This document shows positions 12,060 to 22,454 of a stretch of 64,000 bases of DNA, piece after piece. A model generated the notes under the pieces. That model was not told the origin of the DNA. It ran no database searches and saw only the letters and a list, made by a program, of their open reading frames with translations. The translations under genes were made by a program, and so were the position numbers. The stretch is from Gnetum montanum. Lineage: Eukaryota > Streptophyta > Gnetopsida > Gnetales > Gnetaceae. The DNA lies in assembly GCA_015680685.1 (NCBI GenBank), contig MNCI01010481.1:92800-156799 (forward strand). Direction: 5' to 3'. Positions within the stretch are counted from its first letter, which is position 1; every line of letters begins with the position of its first letter.

Positions 12060-13165
12060 GTGCCAAGGTACATAGGAATGCAAGTCCCATCCATATTCAA
12101 ACTCATGAAGATTATGAGCATTCACGTTTGGATGGTGAAGAAGTTTTTCAACCTAGTGGAGGGGGAGCAGATGATGAAGAAGAACATTCTAGTTGTGGAA
12201 GTATTTGAATCCATCAACCAAGAATTCCAATGGAAGGAAATCCACTTTAGTGTATTAGACCTCTGAGAGCTTCATCACTAGCATCAACTTCTCATGGCAA
12301 GCTTAACGATAAGGATGAAGCAAGGCCTGCTAGAGCATTTAAAAATGCTATTAGAATTCCATGCATGAAATTGAAGACTTTCAATGATATAGATGGCACC
12401 AATGCTTTTGTAAGTTAGCTAAAGCTACTTGACAAGCATTTCAAGTTGGAAGAGGTACCAAATCAATTAAGGGTAACTATTACTAAATCTAGATTAGAAG
12501 GTATGGCTTCTACTTGGTGGAAAAAGAACTCTCAAAGTTATGAAAGACAAAATGGCCAACCTATAAGAGATTTAAATATAATGAAATACAAATTGAGGAG
12601 AAAATTTGAACAATCTCAAAAAAAGTAAGAGATTATTATAAGGTTGAAATTTCTAAGGCAATGTGACAAAGATGTTAAGGAGTTTTACATTGAATTTTGT
12701 GACCTATTCCATCAATTTAAGGTAAACTGGAAGAAGTATGAATAGGCTTCAATATTTTTAAGAGGTTCTCAAAATGACATATCAACAGGAGTTGTCATTC
12801 TAAAGTCACAAACTCTTAATGAGGCTTATGACTTGATACTTAAGATAGAGAAAAAACTCAATGGATTTTTGAGTAGAAGCAAATAAGTTTTAAGGGAAAG
12901 GACAAGGGATCCAAGTCCAACTCTAAAGAAAAAGATGGCAACCATGACAAGAAGACATAGAAGGGTGATGATAAGGATAAAGCCAAGAAGAACCAAGGCA
13001 AGGGAGACAAGGATCAAGGTAGCAACTCATCCAAGATTCAATGCTTCAAATGTAGAGAATGAGAACATAAGCAATGTGAATGTTCACTTCATAAGGTAGC
13101 CAAAGGAAAGGATGTGCAAACCATGGAAGTAGAAGAAGACATCCAACCAAGCTCTCCAAAGAGGT
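12060..13165 (+). pseudogene. gag remnant of chromovirus B
   Basis: The middle of the region (about 12446-12628) encodes gag text with a tryptophan pair (MASTWWKKNSQ), then a PIRDLN..K.KLRRKF block typical of chromoviral capsid. Near 13040-13080 it reads CFKC..xEHKQCEC, a CX2CX4HX4C zinc knuckle with an in-frame stop inside it. Lysine-rich low-complexity sequence lies between. Frames are broken in several places, so no full gag is made. The coding signal ends near 13165, where protease and RT should begin. Confidence 0.8.
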
Positions 13166-13960
13166 AATCCTAATGCTCCAAAGATTGAAAAAGCTTTTAA
13201 ACTAAATTCTTGTGCATTAGATGATCATGGGATTTCTAAAAATCAAATTTAAATGGAAGATACCAAGGTAAGGGCTATTAGCGATTGGCCAATTTCTAAA
13301 AATGTCAGGGAGGGAAGAGCATTTCTTGGTTTAGCAAGTTTTTATCAAAGGTTCATGAAAAATTTCAATGGTATCTCTTAGCTTATGTTTGTTTTGGTGA
13401 AGAAGAATAAAAAATTTAGCTGAGGAGATGAAACCCAAAAAATCTTTAACTTGTTAAAGGCAAAAATAACTAGTGAACCGATGCTTGTGATTCTAGAGTT
13501 TTAGAAGCTTTTTTAGGTGGAGGTGGATGAAAATGGACTTGCATTGGTGGGGTACTTTCACAAGAAGGTAATCTTGTTGTGTTCTTTTCAAAAAAAAGCT
13601 AAATGACTCAAGGTATAAATATGGCATATATGAGAATGAGTTGTATGCTATTCTTCAAACAATTAAGCATTAAAGGCATTACTTATTACCGAAAGATTTT
13701 ACCTTGATGACAGAGCACAAAGCACTTAATTCCTAAATTCCCAAAAGAAGTTGAGTGTTAAACACATGAAGTGGATTGCATAGTTATAGGAGTTCAATTT
13801 TGTGCTTAAGCACAAAAATAAAAAAGCCAATATGGTGGCTAATGTATTGTCTAGAGTGCATGTGGTGAATTTCATCATGCCTCATGTGGAAGGTATGAGT
13901 GATTTTGCTTATTTGTATAAGCATGATTGTGATTTTGGGTAGGTTTGGAAAAGCCTCAAG
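13166..13960 (+). pseudogene. RT thumb and RNase H remnant of chromovirus B
   Basis: Directly after gag, the reading picks up at the end of RT (VRAISDWPISKNVREGRAFL, then GLASFYQRFM) and runs into a decayed RNase H. Protease and the RT fingers and palm, including the catalytic YxDD, are absent. This suggests an internal deletion of over 1 kb near 13165-13200. Several in-frame stops follow. The piece is collinear with the integrase downstream. Confidence 0.75.
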
Positions 13961-14039
13961 GAACGATTTTTGAGTAGGATAGATCAATGGAGGGACTATC
14001 CTATTTAAGATGAACTATTATTCAAGAATGAAAAAGTAT

Positions 14040-15123
14040 GTGTTTCTGATTGTGAGTTTAGTAAGAAAATTTTATTTGAAAAACAATGTGATAGCATGAT
14101 AGGTCATATGGACAGAGATAAAACATTGAAGCTTCTAGGTAGGCACTATTTTTGGCCTAGAATGGCAACTGAAGTTTCAAAATCTATAAAGTGTTTGAAA
14201 TGTCAAAAATTCATAGAAGCTGAAGGAGTGAATGGACATTATATGTTTTTGTTAATTTCCAATGATCCATGGGAAAGTATATTAATGGACTTTGTGAGTG
14301 GGATACCAAATACCAAAAGGGGAAATGATGCTATCGTTGTTGTAGTGGACAAGTTCTCCAAGATGACACACTTCATTTCATGCAAAAAGATAAGTGATGC
14401 TTCTCATGTGGCAAATTTGTTTTTCCAGCATGTTGTGAAGTTGCATGGGATTCCTTTGAATATTATGAGTAATAGAGACTCCAAGTTCACTAGTCATTTT
14501 TGGAGGTCCCTTTTAAAAATTTTAAGGACAAAATTAAATTTTTCTAGTGCATGTTATCCACAACCTAATGGCCAAACCAAAGTGGTAAATAAATCTTTAT
14601 TGAATATTTTGAGGTAATTATGTGATGGACAACCTAATTGTTGCGAAGATTTTTTATGTCATGCTGAATTTTCTTATAATAATGTTTTTCATGTTTCTAT
14701 TGATAAGAGCCCATTTGAGGTAAACTATGATTATTCTCCAAAGATGGTAGACAATGTGAGAAGCTTTAAGGAAGAAGTTCAACTAAGTGTTGATTTTTTG
14801 TACAAGAGATGTGGGATCTTCATGCATAAGTGAAGGTAAATCTAGAGAAGAAGGCTGAAGAGAGAGTTCTCAAGAGGAATGAGATTAAGTGGAAGCCTAA
14901 CTTTGTTGTTGGTAATTTAGTTTGGGTACACTTGAAGAAGAAAAGGTTGAGATGTGTCAACTTCTCCAAGCTAAGAGCCAAAAAGATGGACCCTTTTAGA
15001 ATAAGGCCAAAATTAATGATAATACTTTTGAGATTGACATATGAAACAATGTGGGTATATCTTTTGTGTTTAAGGCTGCAAATCTTGTGCATTACTATGG
15101 ACCGGTTAATGATGAAACCATAC
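14040..15123 (+). pseudogene. Integrase of chromovirus B, catalytic residues lost
   Basis: An open stretch at 14096-14617 contains the HHCC zinc-binding region (GHMDRDKTLKLL...HYFWP...CLKCQ). The core follows, with LMDFVSGIP holding the first acid. The second acid, normally in SDRD, is N (MSNRDSKF). The glutamate, normally in GQTEVVNR, is K (GQTKVVNK). So the DDE triad reads D-N-K and the enzyme should be dead. Beyond 14830 the C-terminal DNA-binding part (GNLVWVHLKKKRLR) continues until YGPVNDET, where the solo LTR interrupts. Confidence 0.9.
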
Positions 15124-15989
15124 TGATGCATTGTGTTTTACATGAGCCCTAATATTGGGTATCCGATATCAAGGTGGCTGCAATATCGGGTATGCGATAT
15201 CGTGGCCCAATATGCAATATCGAGTATGCAATATTGCCAAGTATTCCTGGGCCTATAAATACAGCCCTTGGACACACAATTCAGTGAGTTTTTCAATTAA
15301 GTAGCAAAATTCTTGCAATTTGTTCATTTGAGAGTTAGAATATTTTCCAAGTGCCGGCAGTAGGAGGTTTAAGTGTAATTGGATCTTTATTCAAGCATTG
15401 ATGTACCTGAACACACCATTGTGTTGGCAATAAAGGCAAGCTCTTTGATTATCCTTGCAACACTTAAGACTTTCTTTCTTTATGCATTTATACATTGTGA
15501 TTTCATGCAGTTCACATTTAACTTTATTCATTTAGCAATTATTTTTGATTAATTAAGCAATTAATTAAAATACACAAGCACAACCCCTTCAAACATACAT
15601 GTGACACTTGGTAGCTTAGAAACAATTAGTGTGTGATAACCCAGCAGTGTTTACACAAAGTTTAGGATGTATTTGGGAAGTAGGGACAATTACTTGTGTT
15701 AAGCTAGATTAGACAATAGTTCACTTAGCATTTAATTACTTTCACTTTTATTATTTTTTTAGGCAATCAAATTGATAAAACATAAAATGATAAAAATATT
15801 ATGCCTCAGTCACACTTAACCATACACTTGCATTTCACAAGTGAGACTAGGAAAACAATGAATGGACAACACGAACTCATCATTTAGCTCTAGCATACTT
15901 GGTAATTAAAGTCTGCGGAATTCAACCAGATCGCACGTGAATGCTTGTGATTCGTATGGTTGGGCGTAGGGGTACCTCACCGCTCATCA
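15124..15989 (+). mobile_element. Solo LTR of the Tat/Athila-type family, inside chromovirus B
   Basis: It begins TGATGCA and ends CTCATCA, with family-typical contents: GATATC palindromes (about 15160-15235), a TATAAATA box near 15253, and an AATAAA signal near 15430. It is flanked by CATAC (15119-15123) and CATAT (15990-15994), an imperfect 5-bp target duplication. There is no internal sequence, so it is a product of LTR-LTR recombination. It splits the integrase C terminus from the chromodomain of element B, which dates it after B. Confidence 0.9.
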
Positions 15990-15994
15990 CATAT

Positions 15995-16185
15995 AGAGCA
16001 ACATCAATGAATTGAAGGGGGCTATTGACAAGTCCAAGCCTTCAATGGATAGGAAGACAATAATACTTAAGAGAAGGAAAGCTTCTAGCACTCAAGGAGT
16101 GAAGAGGCATGAGTACTTGATCCATTAGGAGGATCAATCTATTGATGATGTTGTATGGGTCCATGAGACCAAACTTGTTGAGTAG
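15995..16185 (+). pseudogene. Chromodomain-like C terminus of chromovirus B
   Basis: After the solo LTR the pol frame resumes (NINELKGAIDKSKPS) and runs through VKRHEYLIH-x-EDQSIDDVVW to VHETKLVE and a stop at about 16183. The YLIHWxD..DxxWV pattern is that of a chromodomain, the targeting module of chromovirus integrases. One in-frame stop sits where a tryptophan is expected (YLIHW). It lies about 65 bp upstream of the 3' LTR. I cannot tell which chromodomain group it belongs to. Confidence 0.65.
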
Positions 16186-16250
16186 GGGATCACTTCCACC
16201 CGTACTCCCTTATTCATATGAGTTCACTTTTTGAAAGGTCAAAGAGCTAG

Positions 16251-17157
16251 TGTAGGAACACCTCTTCTAATTCCCTTTTTCTTCCCTACAAATGGTTTTT
16301 GCAGGTTTTGAATGTTGTGGAGACGCCTTGGAAGTCCAAGAGATGTCTTGGCTAAGAGCTAAGCTTTTACAAGATATGTGTGGGAAGTGAAGGAGACATC
16401 TAAAATGATGAGAAGATGTCTCTCCCAAAATGGAGATGTCTCAGGTAAGATTTCTCCCACACACTTAAGATGTCCCAAGTGAGATATCTTGTCCAAGTGA
16501 AGATGTCCCTACTGCACTTGAGACATCTCCCAAATTGATAAGATGTCTCTCTTGCAAGCTAAAGATGACAATGAGACATTTTAGTAAAGCTTAGAGACAA
16601 CCCATATGATTGGAAAAAATTTTGAATTGGCAATTCCAATTTAGGAAACAACCAAGATAATATGAGGAAAGATAGAAACAATTGAAAATCTTTAATTTGA
16701 GCTTGGGAAAAGGTTTCTGGTTTCTTGTCTTTAATTTCTAATAATTATTGTATGTTTTCATGTTTGCAACATGAGAGAGTTGAAGAGGGATTTTCAAAAG
16801 AGCATGTGTGAGAGTGCATGAACGTGTATGCAGCTCTAAGGTCAATTGTATGTGTGTTTGTCCTTTGTATCTCTTGTGTGTTATGTGTGTTTGGATCTCA
16901 ATCCTGTATTTGTGGAAGAGATCTCATTCAGTTGTGTCTTGCACTGAGCACAATCATTGTGTGGCTATAGAGCCTCATGCTTTGCAAGATTGTTGAGTGT
17001 GAAGTGTGTGTTTGTGTGTTGTGGAACCACTAATTTGTAATCTCCTTTACATTAATTGTACATAGCTAGTTTTCTTATTTTCTAGTGAATTGAATTGTCT
17101 TCATATCTGAATTCGATAGGTGTGTTTGAAGGGTTTAAAATACAATGGAGTTACCCA
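16251..17157 (+). repeat. 3' LTR of chromovirus B
   Basis: It begins TGTAGGAAC, preceded by a purine-rich aaggtcaaagag. It aligns with the 5' LTR through gggtttaaaatacaat. A frame inside it (about 16808-16996) has no counterpart and is not a gene. Confidence 0.85.
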
Positions 17158-17574
17158 ATTCTAGAACCCAATATCTTTCAATGCAATGGAAGGTGTATTA
17201 ACCAACTAGCCAATATCCTATAATCATAAGACCTCCAAAAATTAAAAATTGTATTATTAAACAACAACAATACATTCAAAGTAGTAAATGATGGCTCATA
17301 ACCAAAAACCCAAATAAAAAATGCATTACAACATAGCTTCAAAGCATAAAAAATATAACTAAGAAAGAAAGAAAAGGTGCAATAGTTTTGGGGGTGCCAA
17401 TATTGATTTTCACTCTTACAACCAATCTTGAAAAACCTCTTCTATGGGGTAGGAAAAGAATCAAGCCATGCCCTTTGTTAAAAGTACCCTTTTGGGTTAT
17501 CACTTCCAACAAGAAGTAATTTGACTAATAGAAAAAAAATCATTACGAAAACTTAATGCTTATTTTGCTATGCA
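17158..17574. other. No gene; SINE head then AT-rich sequence
   Basis: The first 60 bases look like the head of the SINE interrupted by element B, with a box A-like TGGCTAGTTGG on the minus strand near 17200-17212. The remainder is AT-rich, and I see nothing coding in it. Confidence 0.45.
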
Positions 17575-17685
17575 AGGTCTTGAGAAAGCTAGAAGTCTAA
17601 CCTTTCTTCAAGTAGCTATGCCCAAGCTTAAACCCATGTCTCACAACTTGAGAAATGACCACCTTACCATCATTCTATATAATGA
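17575..17685 (-). repeat. SINE family 1 copy, partial
   Basis: It shares the head and middle of the unit seen at 10490 and 20432: a degenerate box B GGGTTTAAGC, then the CTTGAAGAAAGGTTAGAC block on the minus strand. The 3' end is not recognisable. Confidence 0.6.
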
Positions 17686-17784
17686 ACCTTAATCGTATTC
17701 CAAAACTTTTTATAAAAATCCCAAGACAAACAATCAAGCCTAGAGACTCTTCAACACTTTCACCAAAGGTCAACTATTTTCCTT

Positions 17785-18035
17785 CAATGTTGAAACCTAA
17801 AATAATTGTAATATAAGTACACCCAAAGATATATAGTCCAATTAGAACTTCTTAACTCAACATTGCCCAATAGAATCAAACCCATGACTTTCAAACTAAG
17901 AGTCAACTATTTTACTTTCAAACTAAGAGTCAACTAAGAGTGTTACCACTAGGCTAACCCCTCATTGTTACCACTAGGCTAACATTGCTTTCAAACTAAG
18001 AGTGTTACCACTAGGCTAACACCTCATTGTTATGT
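17785..18035 (-). repeat. SINE family 2 copy with triplicated box A
   Basis: On the minus strand a pol III box A (TAGCCTAGTGG, a full consensus match) occurs three times, at 18007-18017, 17972-17982 and 17946-17956. Box B (GGTTTGATTC) follows at 17873-17882. The 3' body (GACTATATATCTT, then TATATTACAATTAT) is shared with the copy at 24158-24400. That makes this a dispersed tRNA-derived SINE rather than a tRNA gene. Confidence 0.75.
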
Positions 18036-19151
18036 TTTCAAACCAAGCTTCAACTATTTTACTTACAACTCAAGAGTCAACTCATCTTCTCAAAAGTATT
18101 CTTTGACCCTAAGCATGATGATGCAATCCCTAAATTAGTTTGTTGGATTCACTATCACACCTTTCGAGTTGAACATAATGTATTGGTGAAAGTCTACCTA
18201 GACCAATATGATTCATTGTTTTCCGTGTCTCAGAGAACGGGTAACACCCGTTACGCAACCTCAATAAAGTACTTGAGATCGGAGCTTCTTTTATATTTTG
18301 CAAAGTAATGTATATCTTCAAGAATTAAAGTTAAAATCTTAGGAGTGCCTAAAACGGAAAGATTCCAAAGTATTGTTATAAATAAATATACAATGTTTAT
18401 GAAAGACATTTAAAATATTAGCATGATTACAAATTAACTGCCTTTCAAAGAAGATTTTTATCAGTTCAATCGCACTTTACCGAACAAACATCCCCTTTAA
18501 TTTTTATTTTTATTTTTTGTTAAAAAACAATGGCAATATGCCATTATAACTACAATAATTACTCATGATGATGATCTTGTGAGAGTCTTCCATGAGGCTA
18601 TGGACTTTTTTCGCACTCGATCCTTATAAATCACTCTTAGTTAGCTGCTTACAAAATGCTTGAAGAATCTACGAATTTTAAGAATAACAACACAATTCCA
18701 CCACTAGATTAGACGACAAGAACTGAAAGATAAAAACCTAGCATTTCAAACTTGGTAAAAATTATTCCGAAGGCTCTTGTTAGAAAGACCTTGAAAGTTG
18801 ACCATTACTAAACTCCAAAGGCATTTTTTAAAAAACTTTAAATCATAGTTACAAAACTGCAAAAATTACAGCATTAATTTTTCTAGTTGGCGAAGGTTTC
18901 TTAATCAAATATATCAAGAAATGACTGACAGGACAAAGATGTAAAATCAAGAAAATTACAGAATGCAGGATTGTAGATCGAAGAAGAATGTTCTGCCACT
19001 ATTGGAAACATTTTTCAAGAAAAAATATAGACACCTTCCATCTGTGCTAGATTGCAAAATAAAATATCCAAAGATAAAAATAACCAGTCTTGGCCAGCTA
19101 TAAATATAATGGATTTGATAAATATTTGAACATGTTATATTTCAGCTCAGC
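18036..19151. other. No further gene; probably includes the prefoldin 3' UTR
   Basis: This is AT-rich sequence downstream of the prefoldin stop codon. A minus-strand AATAAA occurs near 18505, about 640 bp past the stop, and could serve polyadenylation, but nothing fixes the transcript end. A frame at 18027-18308 has no recognisable product. Confidence 0.4.
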
Positions 19152-22100
19152 TCATGCAACTGACATTGACATAATCTGCTGTGCAAGCCCAGGATCCTGT
19201 TGCAATAGCTCTTTAAAATTGCTTTCCACTTCTGCCATTTGTCTTTCCAAGTATTCCTTTGAAGTCTAAGATATCAAGGAAAAACTTTATTTAAAAATAA
19301 AAAACAAGCATATTAAACATAAAATAGGATCCTGAAAGAAGCTGCATAAACTACCTGTAATGCATCAATGGCGTTTTCACATTCAGTTATTTTGTTACTC
19401 TGCTCTGTAGACAGGAGTGATTTAGGCTCCAAAATAAAGCTACAAAAAAGGGTTGGTAAATAAGCATTCATTATAAATAACCATAGCAAAATAAGTGTAT
19501 AAAAGGATACAAAAATGAATATGCAATCAAGAACACTAATTCTCCAGTGTTAATTCTTCATAGAGGAATTCATTTCAGCACTAGAAGATGACTTCAAAAT
19601 TCAAAATCTTTTAAGTATGTAACACGGTAATACTCACGATCTTCCTGCAGAAGAGAAACAAGGTCTTTAGATCCACAGATGTGTTTATAACCAAACTCAA
19701 ATAATAACAAATGCATCTCTATACAAAAATTTCAACCAATTTACAAAACGTCGCATTTATGTAATATAAAAACAATTCATTCAGCTTTTTACCTTCTGGT
19801 TTGCCACACAGAGTTAAATGGTACACATTTCTAGTAATTTGCCTATCAAGTGGAAAGAACCAATTCTAATTACAGTGAGTTCTTGAAATAAAAGGCGTTG
19901 GAGGCAACCATGAAGGGGATTTAAACAGATAAATGCACTGAATCCAAAAATGAAACAGGTAATTCGTATAACGTTTGCAACTCAAAATTCTGAGGATATA
20001 TATCATTCATATTAGACTTCAAAGATAATTTTTATCTCATCAATTTCATAGAATGCATTATTAAATATGAAAAGGCAAGAAAAATTATACCAACAGATCT
20101 GTATGTATTTGTTTCCTCAGGCAATTGTTGTAGTTCTTCCATTACAAGGAATGCTCGTTTTTTATCTTGTTCCTTGTTCCGAAGTTGCGTCTGCACCTGT
20201 CAACAATATCAAACAACTTGAGGATTGCAATCAAGATCAACAACACCATATTGGACATCTAGATTGCACTTTTCTCTTCTGCATGAAACTAATTAGTAAA
20301 GAAAGAATATAGCATAATATGAAATGATGAATTAAGCATTAAAGTGAACAGGCAGAAGGTGATGTCCTATGTTGCAACCTCAAATAGATACAAGCATAGA
20401 ATCACTAGTGTCATCAATGCACAACTTTGTGTATAAAAGGGTTATCACCTAGAGCCTCAATGCTCATCCTGCCAAGGCAGGATCTTGAGAGGGTCAATAA
20501 ATGAGTGAAAGCCTAACCTCTTTTTGAGTGGTTGCACCTAGGGTTAAACCAAAGTCTTACAACTTGAAAAAGAAGCACTTTACTATCACTCTAAATGATG
20601 GCCCCCAATACACAACTTTACCTATACAAACAGAAAAGACCTAAAAGATTGCAGGGATCTCACAGAACCTAGACTCAAGCTGATAGTAACTAGGCTAAGA
20701 TTGGTATTACCAACCTAAGATCACCCTGGTATGTTACCTAACATGCTCTAAAAAGATAGTATGCCAAAACTAGCAGTAATTTATAATCCATAAATTAGAC
20801 CCCAATATAACTTTAAAAAACCAATACCTGTGATAAGCATTACACAAAAGATGCAAACAAAATGAGTAATTTTTTTCTGTGTGTGCATGTCACAAACGTA
20901 AGAAGAAAAACCCCAAAAGATGCAAATAGATTAAACGCCCATGCATAAATTCCACGGGAAAGGATCAATTCAGGTCACTGAGCATAAATGTGTTCCCCGA
21001 TTAATTTAACCTCCAAGATCTAGCTCAAATCCCACAGGGTGTTCTATCAATATGTTAAATAATACACATAGGTGTATGTTGGCAAACCAAGTCCACAGTT
21101 AAATGCATAAGACAAAGAAAAGGCCAAGAAGCCAGCTTGATTCCTTATCTTCTTAGCATGATGCAGGAATGTCCATATGTTAAGAGAAGATTCTCATTTT
21201 GATATTCCACAATGTGTTATTAAATGGACTGCATAAGCATCAAATTTCATATGATAATTATAATTGAAACAAATATCTATTACAAATATAAAAGTTTATT
21301 GTTACATGATTATTAAAAGTTTTGTTTGTTGTTTTCTATATTACTTTCAATGCTTTGATAAATCTTGTTTGGCATCTTAATCTTAAGTTTCCCTTCAGTT
21401 AACCAGGAAGGTATATTAAGTCCCAACAAACATCAAAGATGAGCAAATTTCACTTGATATTTGTAGCAGACATATAAAGACATTATTTAGAGTGACGATG
21501 AGGTGCTTGTTTCTTGAGTTGTAGGATCTGGGTTTGAGTCTAGGCAAAGCCACTAGAAAAAACGTTAGGCTTTCACTCATCCACCAATCTTCTAGGACCC
21601 CTCTTCGCAAGATGAGCATTGAACCTCCAAGTAATAACCTATTTTATAATAAAAACCTTTTGATTAATCAATAGCACATTGATAATTCTTTTATTTCATA
21701 TCTTATATGTATTATTTTTCAGTGCATATTTGCTAATGCAGAAAGCATTCCATCAGCATAATTGCAATGTGCAAAATGACATCAAACAACGTACTGCAAC
21801 AGCTTTCAGGAATGAATATTGACTTTCAAAGCATTTTTAAAAATTTTTGGAACTGGTAAAAAGGAGACATTTTAATAATAATATTTTGAAGTATAAGTGA
21901 AAAGCTCTTTGGATCTTAGAGATCAAACAAGAATTACAATCAAGGGTCAGCTAGATAATTATTAGAAGACAAATAAAATAATTGCAATAAATGAAATATG
22001 ATTAAATCTATGGATTGTGAACATATCATTCAAAAGCACTTTACCATAATGCTACTTAAGTGTTTTAAACGATTGTACAGTAAATTTCAAAGCAGCTAAC

Positions 22101-22419
22101 CTGTTTTAATTTGCTTGATATTTCAATCATCCGTCCTTGAATTTCAACAAAGGCCTGAAGAAAATAATTAAATAAAAAAATATAAAAGACGAACCAAAAA
22201 ACTTTCTCACTAGAAATTAAAACATTTGACATAATTCATAAGAACATCAAAGATTTGTGTTGCTGAAAAAACTACTTAAAAATGTAAATCTCCTTGAGGT
22301 AAACTGTATTTTAAATGCCTTTAGCTGTAGAAAATGCATAATTAGTTATTATATTATCTGTGTATTATTATTATTATTATATCGAATACTTTATTTACCT
22401 CTCTATTGGCTTCTGCCAT
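19152..22419 (-). CDS. PFD1: Prefoldin subunit 1 (spliced, six coding exons)
   Basis: Minus-strand coding exons are 22399-22419, 22101-22154, 20091-20196, 19638-19644, 19355-19439 and 19152-19265. They join to 387 nt, giving 128 residues plus TGA, with no internal stop and GT-AG at every intron. The length is close to that of known prefoldin 1 proteins. Prefoldin is a cytosolic hexamer that hands unfolded actin and tubulin to the CCT chaperonin. Subunit 1 is a beta-type coiled-coil subunit. Residues 1-25 (from MAEANRE through FVEIQGRMIE) begin the first helix. QLPEET (about 50-55) and SFILEPK (about 63-69) form the hairpin region. SKEYLERQMAEVE to the end forms the second helix, which finishes LLQQDPGLAQQIMSMSV. 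These blocks match the family closely. The start is the first ATG after a 5'UTR intron. The gene shows no decay, unlike its surroundings. Confidence 0.95.
19638..19644 (-). other. PFD1: 7-nt coding microexon of prefoldin subunit 1
   Basis: The exon GAAGATC is flanked by a CTGCAG acceptor and a GTGAGT donor on the minus strand. The previous exon ends ...TCTGTTG and the next begins CTTTATT. Only inclusion of these 7 nt gives Val-Gly-Arg-Ser-Phe-Ile and keeps the frame. Skipping it shifts the frame and truncates the protein. Adjacent introns are 446 nt (19645-20090) and 198 nt (19440-19637). Confidence 0.9.
20432..20605 (-). repeat. SINE family 1 copy in prefoldin intron (same sense as the gene)
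   Basis: The minus strand reads ATTTAGAGTGATAGTAAAGT, then a degenerate box B (TTTGGTTTAACCC), AGGTTAGGCTTTCACTCAT, and a 3' part with GGATGAGCATTGAGGCTC. It matches 21481-21660 over nearly its whole length, in the opposite orientation. Confidence 0.8.
21481..21660 (+). repeat. SINE family 1 copy in prefoldin intron (antisense to the gene)
   Basis: The plus strand reads ATTTAGAGTGACGATGAGGT, box B-like GGTTTGAGTCT (about 21531-21541), GTTAGGCTTTCACTCATC, then GATGAGCATTGAACCTCC and an A/T-rich end. It is the best-preserved copy of the head. Spacing to the opposed copy is about 875 bp. Confidence 0.8.
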
Positions 22420-22454
22420 TAAGTCAAAGCTTTGAATCTAATGCTTGGAGTATC
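22399..22454 (-). other. PFD1: Prefoldin exon with start codon and end of 5' UTR
   Basis: The acceptor CTTACAG ends at 22455. The exon then holds 35 nt of 5' UTR and 7 codons starting at the ATG at 22417-22419, followed by donor GTAAAT. Confidence 0.8.

Larger units (their letters stand above)
11024..17157 (+). mobile_element. Chromovirus-type Ty3/gypsy element 'B', internally deleted and split by a solo LTR
   Basis: Two similar LTRs (11024-11888 and 16251-17157) flank a plus-strand body with gag, an RT/RNase H remnant, integrase and a chromodomain-like C terminus. The primer-binding site resembles initiator tRNA-Met. Protease and most of RT are missing, the integrase catalytic residues are changed, and a solo LTR of another family interrupts the integrase-chromodomain region. 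The flanks share CTAG, which may be the target duplication. The exact 3' LTR end is uncertain by 2-3 bases. Confidence 0.85.
20197..22100 (-). other. Large prefoldin intron carrying two opposed SINEs
   Basis: This is a GT-AG intron of 1904 nt (donor GTTAGC, acceptor GACAG) between codons 25 and 26. Apart from the SINE copies at 20432-20605 and 21481-21660 it is AT-rich, with no coding signal. Short frames inside it are incidental. Confidence 0.85.

Noticed and set aside
16808-16996. 62-residue frame
   Set aside because: It lies wholly inside the 3' LTR of chromovirus B and is not open in the 5' LTR.
17873-18017. tRNA gene suggested by box A and box B
   Set aside because: It has no foldable cloverleaf or acceptor stem, box A is triplicated, and a shared non-tRNA body follows as at 24340-24395. 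It is a SINE.
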